Notes under the pieces: generated by a model
What the model was told of the DNA's origin: nothing
Database searches by the model: none
What the model saw: the letters and a program-made list of their open reading frames with translations, nothing else
Position numbers and translations under genes: made by a program
In this document: positions 22,382-33,229 of the stretch, one piece after another
Layout: each line of letters begins with the position of its first letter
Position numbering within the stretch: the first letter of the stretch is position 1
NCBI GenBank assembly: GCA_026122225.1
Contig: JANEZZ010001632.1
Coordinates: 310,001-374,000 of the forward strand
Direction of reading: 5' to 3'
Length of the DNA: 64,000 nucleotides
Source of the DNA: Heloderma charlesbogerti
Lineage: Eukaryota > Chordata > Lepidosauria > Squamata > Helodermatidae

Positions 22382-22726
22382 CAGGGCCGTTGAACCTCTT
22401 TCAGCCCAAAGTCCAAATTCAGTTTTGGGGAAGCTTTCGGGGTGGGCAGTGGTGGTGGGCTGAAGGCAAAAGGGTGGAGCCAAAGGTGTAAAAAATACCA
22501 GTTTAGTTTAATTTAGTTTAAAGCTTACTGCCAATAATGAAGCCTTAGGAGAGGTATTTCAACCTTTCAGAATGCACAAAAGCTGGGAAACCACCAACCT
22601 ATTGGTGACTGGGGAAAGGAGGTGGGGCTAGGAGAAGGCATGGCCCTTAGGGGAACTCCAGAGGGCCAGATTTAGACCCCCAAGAGGGCTAGATTTGGCT
22701 GCCGTGCCTGAAGTTCTGCACCCCTG
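22382..22726 (-). mobile_element. hAT-like MITE (CAGGGCCGTTGAACC family)
   Basis: Starts CAGGGCCGTTGAACCTC and ends GTTCTGCACCCCTG. Flanks GTTTAAGC and ATTTAAGA share six of eight bases. The internal blocks GGCCAGATTTAGACCCCC and AGGTATTTCAACCTTTCAGA are found inverted at 23837-24224. Confidence 0.7.
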
Positions 22727-22834
22727 ATTTAAGAAGAAGCTTTGCTTCCCTGCTTTTCTTTCCAAATTCTATTTTTTGCAACTACATTTTGCACCATGTG
22801 GGGCTCAAGGGTTCCTGATCATGGCTTAGCCTGC

Positions 22835-22975
22835 CATAGGGGTCATTATGAACCTCGTGTCCTGCTTGTGGGTTCCTAGTCGACAGCTGGTTGGCCACTG
22901 TGTGAATGTCCAGAATGCTGGACTAGATGGACCCTTGGTCTGATCCAGCAGGGCTCTTCTGATGTTCTTATGTTA
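22835..22975 (+). mobile_element. CR1-like LINE 3' end
   Basis: Contains GGTTGGCCACTGTG, ATGCTGGACTAGATGGACCC, TTGGTCTGATCCAGCAGGGC and TGATGTTCTTATG in order, the tail I associate with CR1-group LINEs in reptiles. Short, 5'-truncated. Confidence 0.6.
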
Positions 22976-23836
22976 ATTCTTCTGCATCTGCTGTGTTCGT
23001 GTTGTTCAGTTGTAGCTGATCCAGAAATGCAATAAAATTACCTGCCCCCAGCTGAAGCTGACTGGAAGCGGGCAATGCCAACTAATTCATTGTTCATGGT
23101 GCTCAAGCAATTCCCTCCTGGTCCTCTAGTATGCCCCAAAATACAGTTTGAGAAATGATTCCATCCAGCAGCTTCATAAAACATAGGGCTTATGCTGGTG
23201 ATGTGGCACAGATTTTCCGACTGCCACAGGGAAAGATACCAGCATTGCACATGGAAATGTTTAGGTCCTGGATGTGGGCTTCTAGTTCTCTTTAACTGTG
23301 TTCCTTTAGCTCTAGAAATATTAATCTCGGATGACCTTTTCCATGTGGAACAAAACGTTTCCTCATATATGGTATAAAAAGAAATTGGATTTATGTGCAG
23401 CTATTGTGCCAAACCTGCCTTATCATTGGTCATGTTGACCACAGAGAGCAGATATACTAGGTGAGAGAGAGCATCCTGACAGCAGCGAGTCTCTTCTCTT
23501 CATGAATAACGCACTACGCCGAATGCCAATCCTCAGGGGATTAACCCCTCTCATGCCATGGCCTTATAAATGCAAATCCAGCCATCTTTAAGTGTCTGAA
23601 ACTGTAGGCTTGGTCAGCATCTGATTCTTAAGCAGGAGCCATATTTTGAACTGAGCATGGGCATTGGTGACAGATGGAAACATGGTTCTGCCAGTCACTC
23701 CTGTGTGACCCAAGAACCAGTCTGAGGGCTCTTTCAACCTCATCCTCCCTAAAGGAAACAGCATCAGAGGCCTTGGCAGGAGTCTACCTTTCTACATCTC
23801 AGCGATCACTCCTATCTGCCTCTGTCTTGGATCACA
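22976..23836. other. no recognisable feature
   Basis: Unassigned. Confidence 0.45.
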
Positions 23837-24224
23837 TAGAGGTGGGGAACTGCAGGCCCCGGGGCCAAATCCAGCCCTCCTGGGGTCCCATTTTGGCCCC
23901 CTAGGGTTCCCTAGGTAGCCATGCCCCCCACCTGTGGCTCCATCCCCTTCCCCTTACTGCCAATTGTTTGGTGATTTCCTGGCTGTTCGTAAAGTTTTCT
24001 TTTCCCATTCTAAAAGGTTGAAATGCCTCTCCTAGGGCTTAGCTACTGGCAGTAAGAGTTGGAAGCTGAAGTGTGCTGTCATTTTTGGTACTTTTGGTCC
24101 CTCCCCTTTTGCCTTTGGTCCCGCCCCATTGCCTTTAGCCCCACCCGCCACTGGAATGTGGCCCTTTGAGGAGCTTCTCTGAAATTTAATTTGGCCCTGT
24201 GGCTGAAAGAGGTTCCCCAGCCCT
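23837..24224 (+). mobile_element. hAT-like MITE, inverse orientation to 22382-22726
   Basis: AGAGGTGGGGAACTGCAGG at the start and GAAAGAGGTTCCCCAGCCC at the end; internal blocks (GGTTGAAATGCCTCTCCTA, TTACTGCCAATTG) match the 22.4 kb copy in reverse. An ACATA pair at the borders may be a TSD remnant. A third, cut-off copy begins at 63848. Confidence 0.65.
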
Positions 24225-24444
24225 TACATAATGGGATCAAGCAGCTGGAATCCATAAAGGAGTCACTCTGCCAAGGCCACTGATGCTGTTCACACTGAAA
24301 AGGAAGGGGTTAAAGAGCCCTTTGCCTGTGTATTGTCCTGAAAGAAAGCAGCTAGGGGGAGGGAATCTTTGGGATCAGCTACACTGGAGTCCACAGAGGA
24401 AGCCTCTGGGGCTGGATTGGGTCCACAAGCTGGCATCCCTAAAC

Positions 24445-24969
24445 TAGGGATGGACAGACTCATCTCCGCCCATGCCACACGCTGCTAGCTAAAACCCCAC
24501 CAGCCGGCTGCCCCTGTTGGGGTCCCTGGACAAGCTGCTGCATGATCTGCGGGCACCCGGCCAGTGACGTGCGGCTGCCTGACCCCTGTGCAGGCTGCCA
24601 TTTTGTGTAAAAATGGCAGCTCTGTTCCCCCCCACCATAAAAGGCCTTTTACGTAAATGGCAGCTGTAAAGGGCCCATTCATCCAACACTACATGCATGA
24701 ATGGACCGTTCATGCCTGTAATCTTGTGTAAATGGCCACTTTATGGCTGCCATTTATGTAAAAGGCCTTTTATGAAAAAACCTGAGCTGCCATTTTTATG
24801 CAACATGGTGGCTCACTGAGGGGTCAGGTGGCCACGTGGTGCTTCATCCAGGGAGCCAAGCAGGGGTGGGTAAGTGGTGCTGTCCATGGACTGGAGTCCG
24901 GGAGGCCAAGCGGGAGGGGAGGAGTCCACGTCACTCCACCCCCCCCCTCGGACTTTCACAACATCCCTA
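24445..24969. mobile_element. element F: hAT-like MITE with palindromic core
   Basis: Starts TAGGGATGGACAGACTC and ends TTTCACAACATCCCTA. Flanks CCCTAAAC (24437-24444) and CCTTAAAC (24970-24977) are an 8-bp TSD with one mismatch. The centre (about 24593-24800) folds through repeated ATGGCAGC / GCTGCCAT and AAAAGGCCTTTTA blocks. GGGTAAGT at 24868-24875 again faces the right end. Confidence 0.8.
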
Positions 24970-25084
24970 CCTTAAACAATAGTGTCTTCTAATTAAAAAG
25001 AAGTTGCTCTTTAACTACATGGTCTTTGCCGCAAAAAATACTTTGCATTTAAAAATCTAATGGCACTATCTAGACAACATGAAG

Positions 25085-25412
25085 CACTTTAAGGGAGCAT
25101 TCCTATGTCCCCTGGACAGCATCTGGGGGACATAGGATTTTTTGGTTTCTGGGCTCCCCGCCTTCTTGTAGGCAGCATGGTTTTCTCCACACCCACTACA
25201 TCTCTGTGCTCGGAAACAGAGCGGGGAGATGGGGAAAAGGGGGTGGTCCCAGGGGTGGGGAGGGGGGGAGACCATGGAAGCTGTGTTCGAAATTGCCTGT
25301 CTAGCCAGAAATGCAGGGCAGCTGGAGCACGGAGGCGAGGATCCCCTCCACACTCTGACTGCCCTGCATGGGATAGTCAGCCTCCAAATTTGGAGGCTGA
25401 CGATTATCTCTA
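25085..25412 (-). mobile_element. PIF/Harbinger-like MITE, truncated
   Basis: Left border TTTAAGGGAGCATTCCTATG is the inverse of the right end of the copies at 29032 and 61510. The far side keeps CCCTGCATGGGATAG and CCTCCAAATTTGGAGG, as in the other copies, but its terminal GGATTGTGCCC is lost. Contains an A/G-rich middle. Confidence 0.6.
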
Positions 25413-25764
25413 TATGACTGCCACCTTAGTCCCTTTGATCTGGATATTATTGGATATAATCACATTGCATATTATTTATTTAGTGCCATCCATGTATGTG
25501 GTGCTTCACAAAGTCACATAAGCAGAAAGATAGGACTTTGCCCCAAGAAGTTTACAATCTTTTTTTTTAGTTAACCATTTTAAAAAATAATATAAACTAG
25601 AATACTACCAAAAATGGGGAAGAAAAACAACAATGCTACTTATGACGTGGAAAATAATATATAAGGTTGAATCATGTCTTCGTATTTATTGTTTCAAAAT
25701 GTAATAATAAGTGTCCAGTTTTCGAGAAATTCTTTATTTTGGTTCCTGAAATGATGCCTAATAA

Positions 25765-25845
25765 AATGCAGTCACACTTACCTGGGAGTAAGCCCCATTG
25801 AACTCAATGTGACTTACCTCTGAGTAGACATGTATAGGAGGATTC
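25765..25845 (-). repeat. interspersed repeat (TTACCTGGGAGTAAG family)
   Basis: CACTTACCTGGGAGTAAGCC, CCCATTGAACTCAATG, TACCTCTGAGTAGACATG and TATAGGAGGATT in order. Same family as 4975, 60893 and 61365. Its arms ATCCTATGCATG-like and TGTATAGGA suggest a MITE. Confidence 0.6.
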
Positions 25846-25861
25846 ATTTCATGGAGGGTAA

Positions 25862-26080
25862 GGCTGTCAATGGATACTAGTCACGATGCCTATTTATTAC
25901 CTCTAGTATCGCAGGAAGTATGCCTTTCAGTTCCAGTTGCTGAGGAACATGAACAGGAGGGTGCTGTCGCATTCATTTCCTGTTTGTGGGCTTTCCACAG
26001 GCATCTGGTTGGCCCCTGTGGGAACAGAATGTGGGACTGGATAGGCCTTCAGTCTGAGCTTTTCTTATGCTACGCTTCAG
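25862..26080 (+). mobile_element. CR1-like LINE 3' end
   Basis: AATGGATACTAGTCACGATG, CCAGTTGCTGAGGAACATGA, CATCTGGTTGGCCCCTGTGG and CTTTTCTTATG follow the same order as the adjacent copy at 26125. Confidence 0.55.
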
Positions 26081-26124
26081 AATCTGCTGCTTTAATTTTT
26101 AAAGAAGAGGATTAGACTAATTCA

Positions 26125-26330
26125 TGAAGTATGAGGCTATCGGCGACTACTAACGATAGCTACGTATTACCTCCAGTATCAGAGGCGGTATGCCTTTTCA
26201 GTACCAGTTGCTGAGGAACACAAATTGGAGGGTGCTATTGCACTCATGTCCTGTTTCTGGGCTTCCCATTGGGACAGCCGGTTGGCCACTGTCGAAGGAG
26301 AATGCTGGATTAGAGCAGCCCTTGGCTTGA
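26125..26330 (+). mobile_element. CR1-like LINE 3' end, adjacent second copy
   Basis: Repeats the previous unit (TATTACCTCCAGTATC, CCAGTTGCTGAGGAACAC, GGTTGGCCACTGTCG). The two lie head to tail, about 260 bp apart, so they could be a local duplication or two insertions. Confidence 0.55.
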
Positions 26331-26568
26331 TGTAGACAACTCTTCTTTACCTTCCTATATATAGCGTTGTTAGTCATTTAAACGATTTTGAAGCAGCAGC
26401 TACGTTTCTTCATGGGCAGCTAAAGCTGAGGCCCAGGGAGTAAGCATCACAGTGGAGCTGCCTACTTATATGATGCCCTTGAAGTTTAATTGCTTACCTA
26501 AAATGGGCCACTAGGCAGCTTTCGTTCACCATCTGGCTCTGCATGAGTGAAATTTCTTATCCACTTAA

Positions 26569-26681
26569 GGGCGCAATCCTATGCATGTCTAGATGGAAAA
26601 AAGCTCTACAGCTCCCAGCATTCAATGCTGGGAATTGTAGGACTTTTTTTTTACTGTCTAAATATGCATAGGATTGTGCCC
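26569..26681. mobile_element. PIF/Harbinger-like MITE (GGGCRCAATCCTATGCAT family)
   Basis: A 113-bp palindrome, GGGCGCAATCCTATGCATG to GCATAGGATTGTGCCC, flanked by TTAA on both sides. Centre carries CAGCTCCCAGCATTC and its inverse GAATGCTGGGA-like arm. Confidence 0.75.
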
Positions 26682-26689
26682 TTAAAGTT

Positions 26690-27633
26690 TGAGATTAGGT
26701 TGATATTGTTTCAGCCACAAGAACAGATAAAATGTGTGCTTGAACAGATGAAAATGAGCATTGGCATCAGATGGCCCAGTGTTTGGTTCGTCCTGCAGCA
26801 CCAATTCCCCTTAATAAAAGAAAGTTTGAGTGATTTCTTGTGCAGACTAGGTTTGCTCCTCACTGAGGTGTTAAAGCTGTTTCTAGGGCTGTACCATTTT
26901 GGTTGGCAGGCGAGAAATCGCATGATGGAATGCTCCTCTATATAAAAAATAAAAATCCCTGCATGCACATAGAAAACAAGCTTGTCAGAGACAAGGTTAG
27001 GAGAAAGACTCTTCTCTCTTGACACCTAGATTTCTTCATGGAGGATTTTTGTTCTTGGTGTTCACTGATATGAACCCCCACCTACAGTCTCAAGTGGTAC
27101 AACTTGCACACCGCTTTACCACCTCAGTGGGCACTAGGCCAAAGAGAGAGACATGAAGTGTGAGTGTTGTTTGCATTTCTATTTTTGCATCTTTGGGTGG
27201 TGCTCAGGCACTGCAGTTACGGGGACCATATAATTATCTAGATAAATAGATAGATCCCTTCCTGCTGTCTAGCCAAAGATTTTTTCTTCTTCCAGTTCTT
27301 ATTAATCTTTGCTACGCAGACTCCTTTTCCCCACTCTCCCCGCCGCCCCCAACGACTAGACTGTCAGTGAAATGAGTTGGAAACAACTGGGGAATTTTAT
27401 TACTGTTTGCACAGTAATACAGATTTTTTTAAAGGAGAGATTTGGCAATCTGTTCCCTCTCCCTCTGAAGGGACACCCTTTCTCTTTTTTTGTGGTAAGG
27501 AATGTGTGGCAAAAGGGAAATCAAAGTTAAGCTGAGACTGCTATTGTTCTGTCAGTCGCTTGGTCCAGGGGATTCATTCACTTCAAGAAGCTTCTGTTTC
27601 TCTAACCTAGACACTTAAACAGCCAGTCATTTC
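26690..27633. other. no recognisable feature
   Basis: Unassigned. A short (GATA)-like run is at about 27236-27254. Confidence 0.45.
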
Positions 27634-28790
27634 TAGGCATGGGCGTGTCAGTCTCGGTTTCTCCTGCATCCAGCTTTTTAAAAAATCTCAAGTTCTGTCT
27701 CTTGCAAATATGAAGAAATCTGCAAAGTGTGGTAAATTCTTAAAAAACTGAACTGAAACAAAATTCTCACCTACCTGCACTGCCCAAATTCAGTAGGTAC
27801 AGCTATTCCCAGCATGGGGAGGACTGTGATGTGCCTGCCCGCCATGGAGCTGTTAAAGATGAGGAGCCTATCTGAAAAAAAGAGCTGGTAACCCTAACTC
27901 AGCAGGAACATGGTTGAATACACAGGGATTCAAACCCAGACTTTTAAGAGCTAAGCACTCAAAGCCCTGGGCCTAGATGGACGAATCTTTTTTTTTTAAT
28001 CATTTTTTATTGGGAGTTTCAACAAAACAAATAAACGAAAACACAAAACCAAAAATTGAAAATATAACATACTCTAAAGTCCTCAGTTTCAAATATTACA
28101 ACATTCGGGGTGTGGGGGGAGGAAAAAGTATAGATTACATGTAAAAGCAGACTAGATATCCAAATATAACTCCATTCTCAAGTGACACGTAAATACCACT
28201 CTTTCAAATGTTGTTGCTAAGCCTTCAATCCATTGCATTATAGGCGGTGAGCTTTTATCCTTCCAGTATTGCAATATCAGTCTTTTGGCCGCCAAGAGGG
28301 CGTGAAAGATCTATTTATGCTGACCATGTGTTACATTTCAAAAAGCAGGTAAATAGTTTAAGAGAACATGTACAGCAGTAAATGTTAAAGAGCTTTCCAA
28401 TATAAAGTTTATCCATATGATAACTTCCTTTCAAAAGGAGGCAACTATTGGGCATTCTGGATGGATGAATCTTGTCAGTTTAGATTTGATTCGTACTGTG
28501 TTTTCAATTATGTTAATGCTGAATTATGGTTGGCACCTCTTTTTGTCTGACAGGTGCATCATCTTTAACAGGTCTCTGGGAGGCAGGTACACCATTGTTT
28601 TTTCCATGCTGGGAATATCTTTACTTGTTGGTTTGGCCAGTGCAGATAGGTGGGAATTTCATTTCAGTTCATGTTTTTATAAGAATTTACTAAAATCTAC
28701 AAGTTTCTCCACATCTGAGATGGAAAAAACTTGAGGTTTAAAAATTCAAATGTGGGAGAAAGCCAAACTGACAGATCCATCCATCCTGAA
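27634..28790. mobile_element. inverted pair of one repeat family, split by L1
   Basis: The left part (27634-27989) and the right part (28473-28790) are the same repeat in opposite orientations: CTGAACTGAAACAAAATTCTC against GAATTTCATTTCAGTTC, ATTCCCAGCATG against CATGCTGGGAATA, CTGTTAAAGATGA against TCATCTTTAACAG. A further copy lies at 50978-51425. This could be one long-TIR element or two insertions. Confidence 0.65.
27990..28459 (-). mobile_element. L1-like LINE, 5'-truncated
   Basis: The minus strand encodes the end of an L1-type ORF2: CPIVASF.KEVI near 28440, then HALLAAKRLILQYWKDK, then MQWIEGLATTFERV. The A-rich tail corresponds to the T-run at 27988-27997. GATGGACGAATCTT (27976-27989) and GATGGATGAATCTT (28460-28473) are a 14-bp TSD with one mismatch. 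Stops interrupt the frame. Confidence 0.8.
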
Positions 28791-28848
28791 GACGTGGGCT
28801 CAATGGAAATTTATGCCACAATAAATCTGTCCATCTTTAAGTCTTTAA

Positions 28849-28931
28849 GACACAATCCAATGCATGGCTGACTGGGGAATGCTGGGAGTTGTAGGACTTT
28901 TTTCTGTTTAAATATGCATAGGATTATGCCC
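28849..28931. mobile_element. PIF/Harbinger-like MITE, one arm shortened
   Basis: GACACAATCCAATGCATG to GCATAGGATTATGCCC with TAA on both sides (28846-28848, 28932-28934). Retains GGGAATGCTGGGAGTTGTAG. Confidence 0.7.
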
Positions 28932-29031
28932 TAAGATTCTTTGTTGGTCTTGCTGCAACATCCTAACATAACTAGCCCTCTGGCAAATTCATATCGGTAC
29001 ATACGTTCAGGCTTACAGCCTCAACCCTTAA

Positions 29032-29472
29032 GGCACAATCCTGTCAGGACGGCTCTAAGCCTCCAAACTCAGAGGCTGATGGCCATCCAATGCAGAGGGT
29101 GAGAGTGATGGAGGCAATCTTCATTTTCATGTTCCTCCTGCTCTGCATGTTGTCTAGACAGGCTTTTTTGCCTGTCTAGTTGGGGCGAGGGAAGGAGGCT
29201 GGGGAGGCCAGACTATTCCTTGTAAGCTGGCCTCCCCAGTCCCCTCCCCACCCCGCCCACTTGAACGCCTCCTTTCCCTCCTCTCTGACGTCACCTTTGT
29301 GACCTGAGAAGCAATCTGGCGCAGTTCTCTCCACACTGACTGCGAGGGGGAGAGGGAGGGGAGCTCAGATTCCTGGCTCCAAGGTCATAGTGCTGACTCC
29401 AACCTTGGATCCAGGAAGCCAAACTATCCTATGGCCTCCTAGATTCTGTCTAAGGACCATAGCATTGCTCCC
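29032..29472 (+). mobile_element. PIF/Harbinger-like MITE, long form
   Basis: Starts GGCACAATCC and ends CATAGCATTGCTCCC; TTAA flanks both borders (29028-29031, 29473-29476). Contains the hairpin AGACAGGC...GCCTGTCT at 29156-29178 and GCTGGGGAGGCCAG / CTGGCCTCCCCAG at 29199-29240. Confidence 0.7.
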
Positions 29473-29479
29473 TTAATGA

Positions 29480-30039
29480 GTTCGGGGAATTTTAATTCAT
29501 ACTGGTTGTATATATTAATACCAGTTAGCATTGTGAAAGCAATTGGAGGTAGTGGAACACCTTGAATTACAACTACCACACATGTTCCACCAAGTGATGA
29601 CTTCCACCTGTGAATGATTCATCAGAGATCTAACACTGCAGAGAGAGTGCTTGTATCACTCCACTTCAAGCACACTGCTGCTTTTCAACTGTCTGGTCAT
29701 ATATTCAGTGGTGAGTTATGAAGTGTTGATGGATCAAGTGGTGAGAAACCGAATGCCATTAGGGGTTGGGTCTCACATCCATTGTATGCCTGTTATCACA
29801 TAGTAAGCAAATCACATGCAATGGTTTACCTACCATGCAGGTCAGATTATTCCTTCTCTAGGCCGGTGCAAAAGGATATGGCATGCTCATGCATATTGGT
29901 CTATTCTGACATGTTTGTTAAATGTTGGGGTGAACAGATGCATCATGAACCCTCTTGGTACACCATACAAATTAGGTTTGCTTTTTTCTCCATATAAGGA
30001 GAAATATTCCCCCCTACCCCACCCCCCAAAGTCTTTAAT
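29480..30039. other. no recognisable feature
   Basis: Unassigned. Confidence 0.45.
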
Positions 30040-30297
30040 CTAAGGGCATATTCATTTATCTATTACAGTTGTATCCCACCTTTTCTTCAAGTAGACCAAG
30101 GTGGTATACACGATCTTCCTCCTCCACCACCACCTCTCTATTTTATCCTCACAAAACTCTGTGAGGTAGGTTAGGCTGAGAGTCAATGACTGACCCAAAG
30201 TCACCCAAGAAGCTTCATGGTTGAGTGGGGACTGGAACCCAGATCTCCTACATTCAAGTCCAACATTCTTAAGCACTATACCACACTTCCACCACAA
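30040..30297 (-). mobile_element. MIR/CORE-SINE
   Basis: Plus-strand order TATTTTATCCTCAC, AACTCTGTGAGGTAGGTTAG, CTGACCCAAAGTCACCCA, GGACTGGAACCCAGATCTC, AAGCACTATACCACACTTC is that of a reverse MIR/CORE-SINE. The tRNA-like head is at the right (B box inverse of CTGGAACCC). Not a functional tRNA. Confidence 0.75.
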
Positions 30298-30618
30298 ACT
30301 TTTAATCTAAGGGTTACTTCACACTTTAAGTGGCAGCCAGATTCTACTGGTTTTTCCCGTGTCCAGACTTGATGAGACAGAGTCCACAGTTGGGAAGATG
30401 CAGATCCAGGAAGTGGTCTCGGGGAGAGGGAAAGGACAGGCAGACAGGGTTCAGTCCTTGATTAGGACTCCAGTAAACAAGAAATGTGGGAGACAGGTCC
30501 TTCAGGACCCTGGACAGAGTCCAGGGAGCAGGCAACTTGCTTGGATGAGAGCTCAGGCTCAATTGAGCCCTTTTATACTCCCTGGGCCTGGCTGCCCCTC
30601 TCAGGCTCTGCCCCTTTA

Positions 30619-30623
30619 CCAGG

Positions 30624-30666
<43 letters not shown>

Positions 30667-30667
30667 T
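30619..30667. repeat. (TG)n(AG)n microsatellite
   Basis: Pure GT run followed by GA run. Confidence 0.95.
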
Positions 30668-30724
30668 TTAAAGGGGCAGCCCCCTAGTATGGCGCCTGGC
30701 ACTCCATAGCCTCTCCATGATTTC

Positions 30725-31226
30725 TAGAGATGGTGTGGGTGCCCAGTTCTGTCCGGGAATCCGGTGGAACCCCCCTTGCTCGTACCCCCAAGCCCTGCTT
30801 GCTCAGCCCCTCCCCCTGCTTGCTGAGCCCCTGCCCGTGCTCAGTGAGTGGCCCACGCTCACCCCAGTGGCCTCGTTGAGCTCCGCGGCCGCCATTTTTG
30901 GGGAAAATAAAATGGCTATCGCAAAAATGTGCATATTTGTGTATGCACAAAAATGCACATTTTTGCGAATGTGCATATTTGTGTATGCAGAAATGCACAT
31001 TATGCAAAGTGCACATTTTGCACATACACAAGTATGCACATTTTGCAATCACCATTTTATTTTTCAAAAAACGGCGACTACAGAGCTCGATGAGGCTGCT
31101 GGGGTGAGTGCAGGCTGCTCGCCGAGCATGGGAGGGACTTGAGCGTTGTCTGGGGACCAGCAAGTGGGGCAAGGGGCTGGGCTGGCACCCGGAGAACCCG
31201 GATGGGGGTGGGTTCGCACATCCCTA
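30725..31226. mobile_element. element E: hAT-like MITE with ATGCACAT palindromes
   Basis: Starts TAGAGATGGTGTGGG and ends GTTCGCACATCCCTA, flanked exactly by ATGATTTC (30717-30724, 31227-31234). The core (30890-31070) is a set of AAAATGTGCATATTTGTG / GCACATTTTGC palindromes, bracketed by GC-rich arms (GGCCGCCATTTTTGGGG). Confidence 0.85.
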
Positions 31227-31489
31227 ATGATTTCTCACCAGGAGCATTACCGGTGTGGGTGAGGAGATTCAGTGGATTGCAAAGCCCTTGGGGATGTGGA
31301 ACTTGGCCCCTTGATGGAATCAGGCTTGAGGGCTACAGCCTCTGGGGGACCCAGGTGCAGGAGTCTCAGGCTCAATGCTCTTGTGCTCAGGGGATTCCTG
31401 GCTGTTTGGCTTGAGCTTAGTGTTGTGGCTTGGGCCAGGGCTTCCTCAGTCTGCACCCTCTATGTTCATCTCTGGTCATGACATCTTGC

Positions 31490-32990
31490 AGCAGCCATCT
31501 AAAATGTGAAGGGTGAATGGGGTCTTTGCATATAAGAACATGCTTAAGGGGTTGCCTGATCCCCCATGAACCTTCTCAGTTGTGATGCTCATCAGTGTCA
31601 CATTCTACAGTCTGAGCCTAGCAGTGCAATGGCCATGGAGTTGTAGCTAATCAGAGTCCTTGGCATATTTCCTTGAGATCTGGAACTTCACATGTCATGT
31701 GGTTCCTGCATGAAGCACCTGCAGGACCTGGTTGTCATATAAAGTATGAAGCAGATCTTGGCTGGGAGATGGAAACAAACACCAAAAGGTACCTACTGAT
31801 TATCATGCCCTCACTGGATGATTCCTCCTATCTCCTAACTTTTGCACTGTAGTTTTGGAGGGTGTTTTCTGCAAAGACTCAATTTACTCTTTGGCATGAA
31901 AGGTATATTAGCGGCTGGCACTTCCCTGCCCCACTTCTCATATCCCCAACATGATACTATTTTTATCTTCTTTTCCTTATGACTTACATGCCTGAGTTTA
32001 GCTGACCCAAGGCATGTCTGGCCTGCTCCCTGGATAGATCACACATCCATCTCTGCCAGCCAGGAAATGGTGAATGGACATAAGGATTAGGGTAGGACCG
32101 CTAGTAAACACAAGTACCATATTTTTTAATCAACAGGAAATTACTGGTATGATATACAGCAGGAATGTGGCACGCGCTCTCTGGTGTTTGAACGGCAACA
32201 GGTTAAGAAAGCAGGGCAAGAGTAATATGAAAAGGACATTGATTTGCAACCCCATGATCCAACAGAGACCTACCTAATTTGCAGCAAAAAAGGGCCATGC
32301 ACAATGAATCTCAGGAATGCAGCCCAAAGCCTCAAGCCCTGGAGGAGAGCCAGCCTAAAGTTTCCCTCCTTAAGTTGAGGCAGTTCAAATGAACACAGGG
32401 GCCATTTAACACCAGCTAAATTTCTCTTAGTGGCTGTGTTGCAAAAGCCCCAAAATAAATGCAACTTGCTATTTAAACTCCACAAATGTAGTTCACCTTT
32501 GTTTAAAGCGATGGTTCCCAGGCCTGTGAGGCAGGAATGGTGGGGAAATGGTTTAATTGCCCTTGGAAGGCTCTTGTGTACAATGCGTCTGTTGATACCT
32601 TCAAATGATGGACACTACAGTATATTTTGGTGTATAAAGCCTATATTAACATTCTTTAAGTGATAAAGAGGTCAGCCTTTTTTGAAATGAAAGTAGGCAG
32701 GGGGAAAGGGGCGGTGGAACCTCCAAGTTCATGAATACAGAGGTGTCTCTTATTTAAGACAGTTGGCTATGAAGAATAGGTCACTTTTTGTATGACTCAG
32801 TGACTGAGTTTGTAAAAAAAAAAAAAAGGAAAGAAAGAAAGAAAGAAACAAGAACCCAATGAAATAAGTATTATTTGGTTAAAGAGGGGAAAGTCCTTGA
32901 CCAAATCCTATTCAAGGCTTACAGATGGAAGTAAACGTTCAGATGGCACATAAATAATTTATGGAAATTGCTGCCGCAAGATGTGGCAGG
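31490..32990. other. no recognisable feature; A-rich/GAAA tract near 32815
   Basis: Unassigned except for a poly-A plus (GAAA)n run at 32815-32848. Confidence 0.5.
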
Positions 32991-32994
32991 CCAC

Positions 32995-33225
32995 CAGCTT
33001 AGATAGCGATAAAGGGGGTTTAGACAAGACTTATGGAGAGTAGGTCTAGGAATAGGTATTAGCCAAAATACAGAAATGAAACCTCCATGTTCAGAGGTAT
33101 GATACCTTTATGTAGTTTCTGAGCTAAGTATACCAGGTTCCATGGAAACGAGCACTGGGGAGAGTCATTTGATTTCATGCCCTGCTGGTGATTTGCCCAC
33201 AGGCATTTGGCTGGCCACTGTTCTA
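32995..33225 (+). mobile_element. CR1-like LINE 3' fragment
   Basis: CACCAGCTTAGATAG, GGGTTTAGACAAGAC and, after a gap, GCCCACAGGCATTTGGCTGG CCACTG match the tail family seen at 25862 and 26125. Middle replaced by unrelated sequence. Confidence 0.5.
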
Positions 33226-33229
33226 TTTT

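Larger units (their letters stand above)
30360..31484 (-). mobile_element. possible solo LTR, split by element E
   Basis: Borders TGTCCAGACTT and GGTCATGACA give TG...CA ends, read on the minus strand as TGTCATGACC to AGTCTGGACA. A TATAAAAGGG box lies on the minus strand (inverse at 30571-30577). No TSD, no gag or pol is visible, and the assignment rests only on ends plus TATA box. It may also be an unrelated promoter-like sequence. Confidence 0.3.

Noticed and set aside
30684..31172. 162-codon minus-strand ORF with repeated CAYLCM / NVHFC-like residues
   Set aside because: The repetition comes from the ATGCACAT palindromes of element E, and similar frames open on the other strand.
30360..31484. 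endogenous retrovirus
   Set aside because: No gag, pol or env homology and no second LTR; kept only as a low-confidence LTR-like sequence.
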